Source: AP-15 sp963703855 (GTDB taxonomy: Bacteria; Pseudomonadota; Alphaproteobacteria; ATCC43930; CGMCC-115725). Taken from it: a stretch of DNA of 64,000 nt. Made by a program: the position numbers and the translations under genes. Location: the NCBI GenBank assembly GCA_963703855.1, contig CAVPFW010000022.1, positions 310,001 to 374,000 of the forward strand. The letters are read 5' to 3'. The notes beneath the pieces are model-generated. The model did no database searches. It was not told where the DNA came from and saw only the letters and a list, made by a program, of their open reading frames with translations. Every line of letters begins with the position of its first letter. Position 1 is the stretch's first letter. Shown piece after piece: positions 33,503 through 42,742 of the stretch.

Positions 33503-34540
33503 TCAAGCCCGCAGGTTTATCGTGACCTGGTCGCCCTGCGCGGCGAGCACGGCGCCGAACCCGGCGCTCTCGCGGGCGATCTCGTCGAACGCCGCACCCT
33601 CGTCCGCAAGCACCCGCGGCACCGTCCGGTTGCGCGCGTCGTGGCGGACGAATTGGAACGCGACACTCTCGATGCCGCCGCCGCCCCAGGAGACCCGCAC
33701 CATCATCCCGAGCCAATCGCCGTGCTTCGCTCCGCCATGCCCGGTGTGAAACGAAAAGCTGCCGAGCCCGTAAAAGATCGGCTTGCCGCAATAGATTTCG
33801 ACCGGCAGCGAATAATGCGGCCCGTGGCCGACGACCAGGTCCGCGCCGGCGTCGATCGCGGCGTGGCCGATCTCGGTCATGTACTGCAGCACCTCGCGAT
33901 GCAGCCCCCAATGAAACGAGGCGACAACGACATCCGCCCGCGCGCGCAACGCCGCGATGTCGTCGCCCAGCCATTGCAGATGTTGCTTGTCCGCCCAGGT
34001 CACGATCTGCGGCGGAACCCCGGGCCGGTTGGCCGGCGGCCGCGAGCCGTGGGTCGGGACCTGGTAGGCGGTATGCCCGCGGATCACGGCGATGCCGGGC
34101 GCGTCGTCGCCGGCCTCGTGATTGGTCGGCCAATAGACCGAGCTGCGCTGCAGAAAGCCGAAACGCACGCCGGCGCGCTCGACGATCGCCGGGGCATGCG
34201 CGGCGGCCCGGTCGGCGCCGGCGCCGGCATGGGCGATGCCGAGCTGGTCGAGCCGGGCGATCGATGCGAGGATCGCGGGCTCGCCGTAATTGACGTTGTT
34301 GGCGATGCCGACCGCGGCGATCCCGGCCGAGGACAGCGCGGCGCCGGCCGCCGCCGGGTCGGCGTAAAAGCCCTCGCGCTCTACGGAATGCCCGCCGGGC
34401 GGCGCGTAGAGGCAGCATTCGAGATTGCTGAAGACGATGGCGGCGGCGCGGAATTCGTCCCGCACCAGGGCGAACGGAACCGTCGCATCGGTGACGTTCA
34501 TCAGGTTCACGTCGCCGGTAAGGATCATCGTCGCCGCCAT
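33503..34540 (-). CDS. CapA family metallophosphatase-like protein
   Basis: A 345-residue protein starting MAATMILTGDVNLMNV, the CapA opening (TGDVNL). Other conserved parts are AAIVFSNLECCLYAP, VGIANNVNYGEPAIL, VVVASFHWGLHREVLQY, DLVVGHGPHYSLPVEIYCG and FYGLGSFSFHTG, which place metal-binding Asp, Asn and His residues as in calcineurin-like phosphoesterases. The best known relative acts in poly-gamma-glutamate export, but there are no capB or capC genes and no signal peptide here. A soluble hydrolase of unknown substrate is the safest reading. Confidence 0.85.
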   Translation of the reverse strand: MAATMILTGDVNLMNVTDATVPFALVRDEFRAAAIVFSNLECCLYAPPGGHSVEREGFYADPAAAGAALSSAGIAAVGIANNVNYGEPAILASIARLDQLGIAHAGAGADRAAAHAPAIVERAGVRFGFLQRSSVYWPTNHEAGDDAPGIAVIRGHTAYQVPTHGSRPPANRPGVPPQIVTWADKQHLQWLGDDIAALRARADVVVASFHWGLHREVLQYMTEIGHAAIDAGADLVVGHGPHYSLPVEIYCGKPIFYGLGSFSFHTGHGGAKHGDWLGMMVRVSWGGGGIESVAFQFVRHDARNRTVPRVLADEGAAFDEIARESAGFGAVLAAQGDQVTINLRA

Positions 34541-35148
34541 TGCCCCGACCCTTTGCTGCGCCGTTCGAGCGGCTCCGCAAGAATGGCCGAAAGCGGCCCC
34601 GGCGGCAATTGGCTCGCGAGCCCGGCAAGACCCGGCGGCGGCACATCGGGCGGTTGCGCCGAGGCGCCGATCGCGTCCCACGGACGCCGGCGAGGCCGGC
34701 CCGCAGCCCGTGGATGCCCGGGTCAAGTCCGTGGGCATCCACGCCTTCCTTGGGCTCGGCCCCGCGAACTTCAAAGGCGTGGATGCCCGGAACAAGTCCG
34801 GGCAAGGGGTGCTTCCGATCGCGTCAGCGTTGGCAGAAGCCGTACCGACGCTGCAGCTGTTTCTGAACCGGACAGCCGTGGGACAAGCCCGGCCGTGATG
34901 TGGCGAGGCTTCGGTCTGCGCCAGAGCACCAGCCGGGCGCGGGTTGTTTAGAGCTATGCCTATCGGATCGGCACCCAAGTTCAGGATCTGATGTAATGAC
35001 AGCGTAAAGGGATTCGATCACACTCAGCGACAGGGCGCGGGCTGATCGCCGACGATTTCTCGCCGACATTTACGGGACGCGCGCAGATCAACGGATAAAT
35101 AACAATGGGAAATTAACCTCGCCACCTGAAAATAACGGAAGCCATGAA
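34541..35148. other. Long spacer with palindromic repeats and AT-richer end
   Basis: No gene with family resemblance. The first part carries the repeat at 34708-34815. From about 34980 the sequence becomes visibly less GC-rich (for example gataaataacaatgggaaatt near 35095), which continues into the next two genes and may mark acquired DNA. Confidence 0.5.
34708..34815. repeat. Tandem GGATGCCCGG palindromes
   Basis: Two successive copies of ggatgcccgg, followed by gtcaagtccg or aacaagtccg and then a complementary arm (gggcatcc or gggca). Each can form a hairpin. The intervening sequence encodes the familiar shadow peptide of REP-type intergenic elements. Related fragments occur at 27000 and 27948. 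Confidence 0.65.
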
Positions 35149-35506
35149 ATGAAAATCAGTGAAATAACCGACGACCTGTTCGAGATGGCGAACCTCTACC
35201 CCGATACGACCGGGCTGCCGATGACCGTATGGGTGTCGCCTCGCGGAAATGCTAGACACGATGTGCGGATCAAGGCCAACATGGTGCACGGCAATCAAAT
35301 GAATATCACGAATACGGCGGTCGTTGGTCTGCGTCCCTCGCCGGCGTGTGATCTCCGGGCGGCTGTCGCCCACCGACACCCAAGCCGTATTCCAGTGGGC
35401 ATCGCTGAATGCGGATGTCCTGATTGCATATTGGGAGGGCCGGTTCGATACGGCCCGGCTCATACAGTCGTTGAGGCCGCTATCGACACCACCCACCACA
35501 CCCTAA
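35149..35506 (+). pseudogene. Small conserved hypothetical protein, frameshifted
   Basis: The first frame gives MKISEITDDLFEMANLYPD and TTGLPMTVWVSPRGNARHDV to VVGLRPSP; from about 35345 the natural continuation is in the next frame: RVISGRLSPTDTQAVFQWAS, LNADVLIAYWEGRFDTARL and IQSLRPL. One extra G in ccggcg (35341-35346) accounts for the shift. Corrected, the protein has about 118 residues. I recall similar small alphaproteobacterial proteins but no assigned function. As written the first frame runs on to 35553 with an unrelated tail. Surrounding DNA is less GC-rich than the rest of the window. Confidence 0.65.
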
Positions 35507-35688
35507 ATCTATCCGATTCGATATTCTCGGATTCTTGGGTGTCAACCAGATAGGTATTATTGGAACCATCGACCGGGCACCGCCTCACGCGGTCGGGGGC
35601 CGGAATTGCTGCGAGCGGCGTCAAGCCGCCGGAGTGCACTCCGGCGGCTTGACAATCCGCATGTTTCAACAGAGCCGCAGCGCTGAGC

Positions 35689-36558
35689 TCAAGCCGCTGT
35701 TGCCGCCTTGCGGTTTTTGGCCCGCCGGCGTGCCGCAAACAGGCCGATCAGGCCGGAGCCCAGCAGGGCCATCGATGCCGGTTCCGGGACCGTCGGAATC
35801 ACCACCGAATAGTTGACCGAGAGATCCTCGCCGTCGAAGTAGGTTTCCCCGGTCAGCAGCATCGAACGAACGAAATTGCCGTTGATATCGTATACGGCAA
35901 TAGAGCCGACGCCGGCCGGGTAGTTGTCCCCGCCATTATCCACGTAGAAGTTGGTGCCGTCCCAGGCGATCCCGGTGCTGTTCTTGGCATCGGTGATCAG
36001 CGCGCTTGTCGTCGGCACGCCGCCGGCCAAGCTGTAGACGTCGTAGATGCCCGGAGCCGGCTCGTCGGCCCGGTTGGAGATCAGCTGGCCGTTGAAGTAC
36101 TCGAGCCCGTCGCAATGGCCGGTGCAGTTGTTCAACGAGATCGTGCTTATCAATGTTCCGGTCGGGCTGTACAGGTAGGCGTGGTTGGTGCCGGAGTAGT
36201 CGCCGATCCAGAAGTTCGTGCCGTCATAGGCGATCGTGGAGAGGGCCGTCGCCCCGGCGACCGAAAAGGCGGTCCCGAGATCGGTGTGGGTGGCGAAGTT
36301 GTACGCATACACGTTGTTGTCGTTCGCGTCGGTATAGTACAATACGTTGCCGACCTGGACGATGCCGCGGCCATTGTTGCCGTGCGGCGCGGTGATCTGT
36401 TGTTCGAGCGCACCGGTGGTGATGTTGTACTCCTGCAGGATCGGTGCGCCAAAACTGGCGTTGTTGACCCAGATGTCGGTAACTACCGGTGCAGCCTGCG
36501 CAGTCGCCATAAAGGCAGCTGACAGGCCGAGGCCGATAAAGGTGCCGCGAAGCCGCAT
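35689..36558 (-). CDS. PEP-CTERM sorting domain protein
   Basis: A 289-residue exported protein. The signal peptide runs from MRLRGTFIGLGLSAAFMATA to about AQA. The mature part has repeated strand motifs (VLYYTDANDNNVYAYNFA, IAYDGTNFWIGDYSGT, IAWDGTNFYVDNGGD) suggesting a beta-propeller. The C-terminus is a full PEP-CTERM signal: VPEPASMALLGSGLIGLFAA then RRRAKNRK. Such proteins are cleaved by exosortase and released or anchored at the surface. No exosortase is in the window. GGAG precedes the start. Base composition is less GC-rich than the neighbours. Confidence 0.88.
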   Translation of the reverse strand: MRLRGTFIGLGLSAAFMATAQAAPVVTDIWVNNASFGAPILQEYNITTGALEQQITAPHGNNGRGIVQVGNVLYYTDANDNNVYAYNFATHTDLGTAFSVAGATALSTIAYDGTNFWIGDYSGTNHAYLYSPTGTLISTISLNNCTGHCDGLEYFNGQLISNRADEPAPGIYDVYSLAGGVPTTSALITDAKNSTGIAWDGTNFYVDNGGDNYPAGVGSIAVYDINGNFVRSMLLTGETYFDGEDLSVNYSVVIPTVPEPASMALLGSGLIGLFAARRRAKNRKAATAA

Positions 36559-36951
36559 TTTTCTCTCCTCACTCTCGCCGTATGCAATGATCGCAACCGT
36601 TCGCAGCAAGATTAATGCCAACGCGTGATACCTAAATTAAATTAATGGTTTATGTTGGCGATTCAGGGCCGATTCGGAGCTGCTGTAAACATCTCCGACA
36701 CAAATTCGAACCGCCGCGGACATGCTCCGTGAACGCGGCGGACCCATTTATTCCATCGCGATTTCGAAAAACGTCATCTTCTAAATAGGTTGCGAAGGGC
36801 AACCAGGGGCCGTATCGAGAGCCCGCGCCACGCTGCGGGTTAGGCGCGCCCGACTGAGGGTGTAAAGTTTTCCAACTCGGGACAGAGAACCAGCCCGCGA
36901 CGACGAGCCCCTTGCCCCGCCGCGGCCGGTGCGCGATATCAGGGCGGCATC
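36559..36951. other. AT-richer divergent spacer
   Basis: No gene seen. The first 100 bases (ctaaattaaattaatggttt near 36635) are the most AT-rich DNA noticed in the window and probably contain the PEP-CTERM promoter. The second half is ordinary GC-rich leader for the MFS gene. Confidence 0.5.
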
Positions 36952-38154
36952 ATGCCGACCCTGTTCCTCATCGTCTTTGTCGACCTGGTCGGGTTCGGCC
37001 TCGTCATCCCGCTATTGCCGTTTTATGCGGTGCGCTTTGCCGCCTCGCCGCAGCAGGTGACCCTGCTGCTCGCGGTCTACTCGCTGATGCAATTGTTTAC
37101 CGCGCCGCTGTGGGGCCGGCTCAGCGACCGGATCGGGCGGCGGCCGGTGCTGATGACCAGCATGGCGGCCTCCGTGCTCGCTTATCTGTGGCTGGGCGGC
37201 GCCACCGAGCTGTGGATGCTGTTTGGCGCGCGCGCGCTCGCCGGCGCCTGCGCCGGCAACATCGCCGCGGCGCAGGCCTATATCGCCGACGTCACCGAGC
37301 CCGAGAACCGGGCGAAGGGCATGGGGCTGATCGGTGCCGCCTTTGGCCTGGGGTTCATCTTCGGGCCGGCATTGGGCGGGTTTCTCGCCGGACACGATCC
37401 GGCGACCGCCAACCTCGAAGCCCCGGCGTGGCTCGCCGCCGGGCTGTCGCTCGCGGCGCTCGGCGGCGTCCTTTTTCTGCTGCGCGAAAGCCTCGCGCCG
37501 GAGCGGCGGCGCAGCGCGCCGCCGCACGGCCGGATCGGCGCGATCGTCGACGCTCTGCGCCGCCCGGTGCTGTCGCGCCTGATCCTGATCTTCTTTCTGG
37601 TGATCCTCGCCTTCGCCGGCATGGAGAGCACTTTTGCGCTGTGGGCGATGCGGCAGTTCCGGTGGGGGCCGGAGCAGGTCGGCTATGTGTTCGCCTATGT
37701 CGGCGTATTGTCGGCGATCCTGCAGGGCGGGCTGATCGGCCGGCTGACCCAGCGCTTCGGCGAAGAGCGCCTGCTGCTGTGCGGCCTCGTGCTGGTCGGC
37801 ATCGGGCTGCTAGTGCTGCCGTTCGCCCGCGATCTGCCGATCCTCGGCGTCGGCGTCAGCGGGCTGGCGCTCGGCATGGGGCTGACCCAGCCGTCGCTGA
37901 ACAGCCTGATCTCGCGCCGCGCCGGGCAATCGGAGCAGGGCGAGGTGCTCGGAGTTTCGCAATCGGTCGGCAGCCTGTCCCGTGTCCTCGGGCCGGCGCT
38001 CGCCGGAGTTTTGTTTGCCGAGCTCGGACGCGGCAGCCCGTTTCTGTGGGGAGCGGCATTGGTGGCCGCCGCCTTTGTGCTGGCGCTGAACCTGTTTCGC
38101 GGGCTCGGCCAAGCGCCGCTCGCCGAGCCCGAGCCGATGAGCCGGGCGGAATGA
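36952..38154 (+). CDS. MFS transporter, TetA/TCR-like drug exporter family
   Basis: A 400-residue, 12-helix protein starting MPTLFLIVFVDLVGFGLVIP, the typical Tet(A)-like first helix. The DHA1 motif A appears as GRLSDRIGRRPVLM, motif B as ARALAGACAGNIAAAQAYIA, and motif C as GLGFIFGPALGG. It probably exports a hydrophobic or antibiotic-like compound with proton exchange; substrate not assignable. Its stop overlaps the next start (ATGA), forming an operon with the Atm1-type ABC exporter. Confidence 0.87.
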   Translation: MPTLFLIVFVDLVGFGLVIPLLPFYAVRFAASPQQVTLLLAVYSLMQLFTAPLWGRLSDRIGRRPVLMTSMAASVLAYLWLGGATELWMLFGARALAGACAGNIAAAQAYIADVTEPENRAKGMGLIGAAFGLGFIFGPALGGFLAGHDPATANLEAPAWLAAGLSLAALGGVLFLLRESLAPERRRSAPPHGRIGAIVDALRRPVLSRLILIFFLVILAFAGMESTFALWAMRQFRWGPEQVGYVFAYVGVLSAILQGGLIGRLTQRFGEERLLLCGLVLVGIGLLVLPFARDLPILGVGVSGLALGMGLTQPSLNSLISRRAGQSEQGEVLGVSQSVGSLSRVLGPALAGVLFAELGRGSPFLWGAALVAAAFVLALNLFRGLGQAPLAEPEPMSRAE

Positions 38155-39989
38155 GCCGGCGCGGACGGCCGATCATCGCGGGCCCGCCGCGGCAAAAGGG
38201 CCGCCTCAAGGACGAATTGCGCGCGCTCCGGTCGCTCGCCCCCTATCTGTGGCCGCGCCAATCGGCGGAGCTGCGGCTGCGGGTCGTGCTCGCGGTCACC
38301 TTCCTGGTCGCCGGCCGGCTGGTCAACATCACCGTCCCGTTCCTCTACAAGCACGCGGTCGACGCCTTGACCCCGAGCAAGGCGGCCATTGCCGTGCCGG
38401 TGGCGCTGATCGTCGCCTACGGGCTGGCGCGGGTGATGTCCCAGGGCTTCAACGAATTGCGCAACGCGGTCTACGCCAAGGTCACCCAGCGCGCCGTGCG
38501 CCGGCTGTCGCTGTCGGCGTTTCGCCATGTCCACGCGCTGGCATTGCGCTTTCACCTCGAGCGCCGCACCGGCGGGCTGTCGCGGGCGATCGAGCGCGGC
38601 ACCGCCGGCATCGATTTCCTCCTGTCCTTCATGCTGTTCAACGTGATCCCGACGATCATCGAGATTTTCCTGGCGTGCGGGATCCTGTGGCGGCTCTACG
38701 ATTGGGAGTTTGCCGCCGTCACCTTGACGACGATCCTGCTCTACATCGCCTATACGTTTCTGGTCACCGATTGGCGGGTGCGGTTTCGCCGCGACATGAA
38801 CGAGCGCAACAGCGAGGCCAGCACCAAGGCGATCGACAGCCTCCTGAATTTCGAGACCGTCAAATACTTCGCCAACGAGGAGCACGAGGCGCGGCGCTAC
38901 GACGCCGCGCTACGCGCCTACGAACAGGCCGCGGTCAAGAGCGAGACCACCCTGTCGATGCTCAACCTCGGCCAGGGGATGATCATCGCCGTGGGTCTCG
39001 TCGGGGTCATGATCCTGGCCGGACAAGGCGTCGCCGCGCGCGGCATGACGATCGGCGATTTCGTCCTGGTCAACGCCTATCTGATCCAGCTCTATACGCC
39101 GCTCGGTTTTCTCGGCGTCGTCTATCGCAACGTCAAGCAGTCCCTGACCGATCTCGAGCAGATGACGGCGCTGATGGCGGTCGCGCCCGAGATCGTCGAC
39201 CGGCCCGGCGCGCCGGCGCTGTCGGTCGGGGCGGGTGCGATTGCCTTTCGCCATGTCGATTTCCGCTACGATGTCAGGCGGCCGATCCTCGCCGATGTCG
39301 ATTTCCGGGTGGCTCCGGGCGCCATGGTCGCGATCGTCGGCGCCAGCGGGGCCGGCAAATCGACGATCGCACGCCTGCTGTTCCGCTTCTGGGACATCGA
39401 TGCCGGGGCGATCGAGATCGACGGCCAGGACATCCGCGGGGTGACCCAGGACAGCCTTCGGCGCGCGATCGGGGTGGTTCCGCAGGACACCGTATTGTTC
39501 AACGACACGATCTATTACAATATCGCCTATGGCCGCCCCGGGGCGCCGCGGGCCGCGGTCGAGCAGGCCGCGCGCCTCGCCCATATCCATGATTTCGTCA
39601 TGTCCCTGCCGGACGGCTACGAGACCATGGTCGGCGAGCGCGGCCTCAAATTGTCGGGCGGCGAGAAGCAGCGCGTGGCGATCGCCCGGGTGATTTTGAA
39701 GGCGCCGCGGATCCTGGTGTTCGACGAGGCGACCTCGGCCCTCGACACCAGGACCGAGCGCGAGATCCAGGCCAACCTCGCCGAAGTGTCGGCCGACCGG
39801 ACGACCCTGGTCATCGCGCACCGCCTGTCGACCGTGGTCGACGCCGACGAGATCCTGGTGCTCGACCACGGGCGCATCGTCGAGCGCGGCAGCCACGGCG
39901 AGCTGTTGCGGGATCAGGGCGTTTATGCGGCGATGTGGGCGCGCCAGCAGGAGGCGGCGCGGCGCGAGGCGGCGCTGGCCGCGGAGTAA
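38151..39989 (+). CDS. Atm1-type ABC exporter (fused permease and ATPase)
   Basis: A 612-residue half-transporter of the Atm1/HMT1 group, which exports glutathione-linked metals or sulphur species from the cytoplasm. The six-helix permease includes FLYKHAVDALTP and SEASTKAIDSLLNFETVKYF with the Atm1-specific NFETVKYFANE. The ATPase has Walker A GASGAGKST, Q-loop VVPQDTVLFNDTI, signature LSGGEKQRVAIAR, Walker B ILVFDEATSALD and the His switch AHRLST. It would work as a homodimer. Translationally coupled to the MFS gene upstream. Confidence 0.93.
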   Translation: MSRRGRPIIAGPPRQKGRLKDELRALRSLAPYLWPRQSAELRLRVVLAVTFLVAGRLVNITVPFLYKHAVDALTPSKAAIAVPVALIVAYGLARVMSQGFNELRNAVYAKVTQRAVRRLSLSAFRHVHALALRFHLERRTGGLSRAIERGTAGIDFLLSFMLFNVIPTIIEIFLACGILWRLYDWEFAAVTLTTILLYIAYTFLVTDWRVRFRRDMNERNSEASTKAIDSLLNFETVKYFANEEHEARRYDAALRAYEQAAVKSETTLSMLNLGQGMIIAVGLVGVMILAGQGVAARGMTIGDFVLVNAYLIQLYTPLGFLGVVYRNVKQSLTDLEQMTALMAVAPEIVDRPGAPALSVGAGAIAFRHVDFRYDVRRPILADVDFRVAPGAMVAIVGASGAGKSTIARLLFRFWDIDAGAIEIDGQDIRGVTQDSLRRAIGVVPQDTVLFNDTIYYNIAYGRPGAPRAAVEQAARLAHIHDFVMSLPDGYETMVGERGLKLSGGEKQRVAIARVILKAPRILVFDEATSALDTRTEREIQANLAEVSADRTTLVIAHRLSTVVDADEILVLDHGRIVERGSHGELLRDQGVYAAMWARQQEAARREAALAAE

Positions 39990-40036
39990 GCCGCCGGCGC
40001 GAGGCCGGCATAAGCGGACATCGGCGGGATCGGTAA

Positions 40037-40456
40037 ATGGCGCGCATCTGCAAGGTTTTGATCGTCGAGAACGACGATTACGTCCGCGAACTGCTGGGCG
40101 AGGCGTTTGCGGAAGAGGGGTTTCTCTTTACCATGGTCGAGAGCGGCGCCGCGATGCAGGACGCCCTCGACGAGGATGATTACGACATCGTGGTGATCGA
40201 CCTGACCCAGCCCGGCGGGCATGACGGCCTGGCGCTCGGCGAGATCGCCCGCGAGCAGGGATGCGGGGTGATCCTGACCACCGGCGACCACCGCCATGCC
40301 GGCCGCCTGGAGCAGAGCGGCCGGCACTACCTGCTGAAGCCGTTCAAGGTGCGCGACCTGATGACCGTGGTCGACCAGATCATGACCTTGGCGTCGATGG
40401 AATGCATGCGCCGCAAGCGCAGCGACGGGTCGTCCTTTGCCGCTCGAGGCGGGTGA
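40037..40456 (+). CDS. Single-domain response regulator (CheY-like receiver)
   Basis: A 139-residue receiver domain with no output domain. VLIVENDDYVRELLGEAF carries the acidic pocket, DIVVIDLTQP the phospho-acceptor aspartate, VILTTGD the threonine and YLLKPFKVRDL the lysine. It may act as a phosphate sink or by protein contact. The C-terminal 20 residues are basic. Its stop overlaps the GTG start of the MeaB gene; no histidine kinase is adjacent. Confidence 0.88.
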   Translation: MARICKVLIVENDDYVRELLGEAFAEEGFLFTMVESGAAMQDALDEDDYDIVVIDLTQPGGHDGLALGEIAREQGCGVILTTGDHRHAGRLEQSGRHYLLKPFKVRDLMTVVDQIMTLASMECMRRKRSDGSSFAARGG

Positions 40457-41478
40457 CCGCGGCGCCGTCCCTGCTCGATGATCTGCGGCGCGGCGACCGG
40501 CGCGCCCTCGCCCGCGCAATCACCCTCGTCGAATCGACCCGCCCCGACCATCGCGCCGCAGCCGAGGAGCTCCTCAGCGCGGCCCTCGCCAACACCGGCA
40601 ACGGCACTCGCATCGGCATCTCGGGGCCGCCGGGCGCCGGGAAATCGACCTTTATCGAGCGCTTCGGGCTCGACGGCATCGCCCGCGGCCGGCGGGTCGC
40701 GGTGCTGGCGGTCGACCCGGCGTCAAAGCGCGGCGGCGGCGCCATCCTCGCCGACAAGACGCGCATGGCCGGATTGGGGCGCTCGCCGCAGGCCTTCATT
40801 CGCCCGTCCTCGGCCGGAGGCAGCCGGGGCGGCGTCGCGCGGCGCACCGGCGAGGCGATCCTCCTATGCGAGGCGGCCGGGTTCGATGCGGTCATCGTCG
40901 AGACCGTCGGCGTCGGCCAGGCCGAAACCGCGGTCGCCGAGATCGTCGACATGTTCGTGCTGATCCTGGCGCCGGCGGCCGGCGACGAATTGCAAGGGAT
41001 CAAGCGCGGGGTCGTCGAGCTCGCCGATCTGGTCCTCGTCAACAAGAACGACGGCGAATTCGCCGACGCGGCGCAGCGCACCGCCGCCGATTATGCGAGC
41101 GCGTTGCGGCTGATCCGCCCGCCGGTTCCCGAATGGCAGGTCCCGGTGCGCGCGGTGTCCGCGCTCGAAGGCACCGGCATCGCCGAGATCTGGGACGATG
41201 TCGCCCATTTCCGCGCGGCCCTCGAAGCATCGGGCGCCTGGACGCGGCGGCGCCGCGAGCAGGCGCGCGCGGCGCTGTGGTCCGAAATCGACGACAGCCT
41301 GATGGAGCGCTTCCGCGCCGGCCCCGCCGTCGCCCGCCATCTCGCCGAAATCGAGCAGGCGGTCACGGCCGGCCGCCAAACCCCGACCGCCGCCGCCCGC
41401 ACGTTGCTGAAGGTATTCCTCGAAGACGCAGGTCGCGCGCCCCATGCGGGGCTTGCCTCCGACCGGCTGAAACGGTAA
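40453..41478 (+). CDS. meaB: MeaB/ArgK family P-loop GTPase (methylmalonyl-CoA mutase chaperone)
   Basis: A 341-residue G3E-type GTPase. Members protect and reload adenosylcobalamin in methylmalonyl-CoA mutase. Motifs: Walker A GISGPPGAGKSTF, VLAVDPASKRGGGAILADK, ETVGVGQAETAVAE, VLVNKNDGE as the base-specific motif, and a C-terminal dimerisation arm. It starts at a GTG overlapping the response regulator stop (GTGA). The mutase itself is not in the window. The need for cobalamin agrees with the riboswitch-controlled cobalt uptake operon further on. Confidence 0.9.
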   Translation: MTAAPSLLDDLRRGDRRALARAITLVESTRPDHRAAAEELLSAALANTGNGTRIGISGPPGAGKSTFIERFGLDGIARGRRVAVLAVDPASKRGGGAILADKTRMAGLGRSPQAFIRPSSAGGSRGGVARRTGEAILLCEAAGFDAVIVETVGVGQAETAVAEIVDMFVLILAPAAGDELQGIKRGVVELADLVLVNKNDGEFADAAQRTAADYASALRLIRPPVPEWQVPVRAVSALEGTGIAEIWDDVAHFRAALEASGAWTRRRREQARAALWSEIDDSLMERFRAGPAVARHLAEIEQAVTAGRQTPTAAARTLLKVFLEDAGRAPHAGLASDRLKR

Positions 41479-41823
41479 AAGCGCGGCTACGGGGCCAGGC
41501 AGGCGCCCCGTCAGACGGCCTCCGTCCAAGCTCTGCGCCGCTCGCCATGCGAGGAGTGCGCAACGATGGACGGTGAAGGCCGTTTTTCATATCGCCGCAG
41601 CCTCTTTATTCCAGGCCTGGCACCGAGCCGGCGACGATCCTCCTTGCCAGGGTCGCGATTCGGCAACCGGCTGACCGCACTCGCGGCATTTGGCAGCCCC
41701 GCCCTCCTGTTGCGATTCAAAATCATCGATCCGCTCGTGGCGTCGGCGACCGCGGCCATTGGGCTGATTGTGTTTCCATTGCTGCAACCGGCCTCGGTCT
41801 TTGTGAAATAGCGGAGAAAGACC
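41479..41823. other. Spacer without a convincing gene
   Basis: An open frame at 41566-41811 ends in a hydrophobic stretch but has no ribosome site or family resemblance and was not called. The end of the region (gaaatagcggagaaagacc) holds the ribosome site of the DUF1259 gene. Confidence 0.4.
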
Positions 41824-42733
41824 ATGACGATCTTGCTGAAGAGGGGTGCGGCCCTGGCGCTTGCCGCGAGCCTGTCGCTCCCGGTTCTCGCCGCGGAGAA
41901 CGGCTGGCAGGCCGGCGTCGGCGCGGCGCTCGGGAAATCCGGCGCGAAGATGCCGGGCGGCGTCTACCGCGTCGGCCTGCCGCGCACGGATCTGAAGGCC
42001 ACGCTCGACGGCGTCGCCCTGAAACCCGGTTTTGCGCTCGGCGGCTGGCTGGCCTTTGAGAAGACGAGTGATCAGGGCATGGTCATGGGCGACCTCGTGC
42101 TGACCATGGACGAGGTCAATCCGGTCATGACCAAGCTCGCCGCGGCGCGGGATCGAGATCACGGCCTTGCACAATCACCTGCTTCGCAACCAGCCGTTCA
42201 CGATGTACCTGCACGTGCTCGGGCACGGCGATCCGGTGCAGCTTGCCGAGAAGGCTCCACACCGCGCTTGCACAAAGCAAGACGCCGCTCTCGGCTGCCC
42301 CTGCCGCCGCCCCAGCAGCACCGGCGGCCCCCCCGCCGATCGACCTCGATACCGCCGCGATCGACCGGGCGCTCGGGGCCAAGGGCACCAACAACGGCGG
42401 GGTCTACCAATTCGGCATCCCTCGCGCCGAGCCGGTCAAAGACGGCGGCATGATTGTCCCGCCGGCGATGGGCTCGGCGATCGCGATCAATTTCCAGCCG
42501 ACAGGTGGGGGAAAGCGGCGATCACCGGCGATTTTGTGCTGATCGCCAAGGAGGTGAACCCGGTGGCGAAGACATTGCGCGACCATGGGATCGAGGTGAC
42601 CGCGATCCACAATCATATGCTCGACGACGAGCCTCGCCTCTTCTTCATGCACTTTTGGGCGAACGACGACGCGGCGACGCTGGCCCTCGGGCTAAAGGCA
42701 GCGCTCGCCGAGATCAACCTCGCCAAACGCTGA
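41824..42733 (+). pseudogene. DUF1259 domain protein with three frameshifts
   Basis: Pieces of one protein lie in three frames. MTILLKRGAALALAASLSLP is a signal peptide followed by the first DUF1259 repeat (FEKTSDQGMVMGDLVLTMDE, VNPVMTKL); GIEITALHNHLL with YLHVLGHGDPVQLAEK comes in frame two from 42149; LHTALAQSKTPLSA through the second repeat to INFQPTGGG in frame three from about 42255; and KAAITGDFVLIAKEVNPV with VTAIHNHMLDDEPRLFFMH back in frame two after the G-run at 42507-42511. Corrected length is about 302 residues with two tandem repeats, each with HNH. Function unknown. The gene is not functional as written. Confidence 0.82.
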
Positions 42734-42742
42734 CGTTTGCCA

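Noticed and set aside
41566..41811. 81-codon ORF upstream of the DUF1259 gene
   Set aside because: No ribosome site, no recognisable family, and an equally long ORF on the opposite strand.
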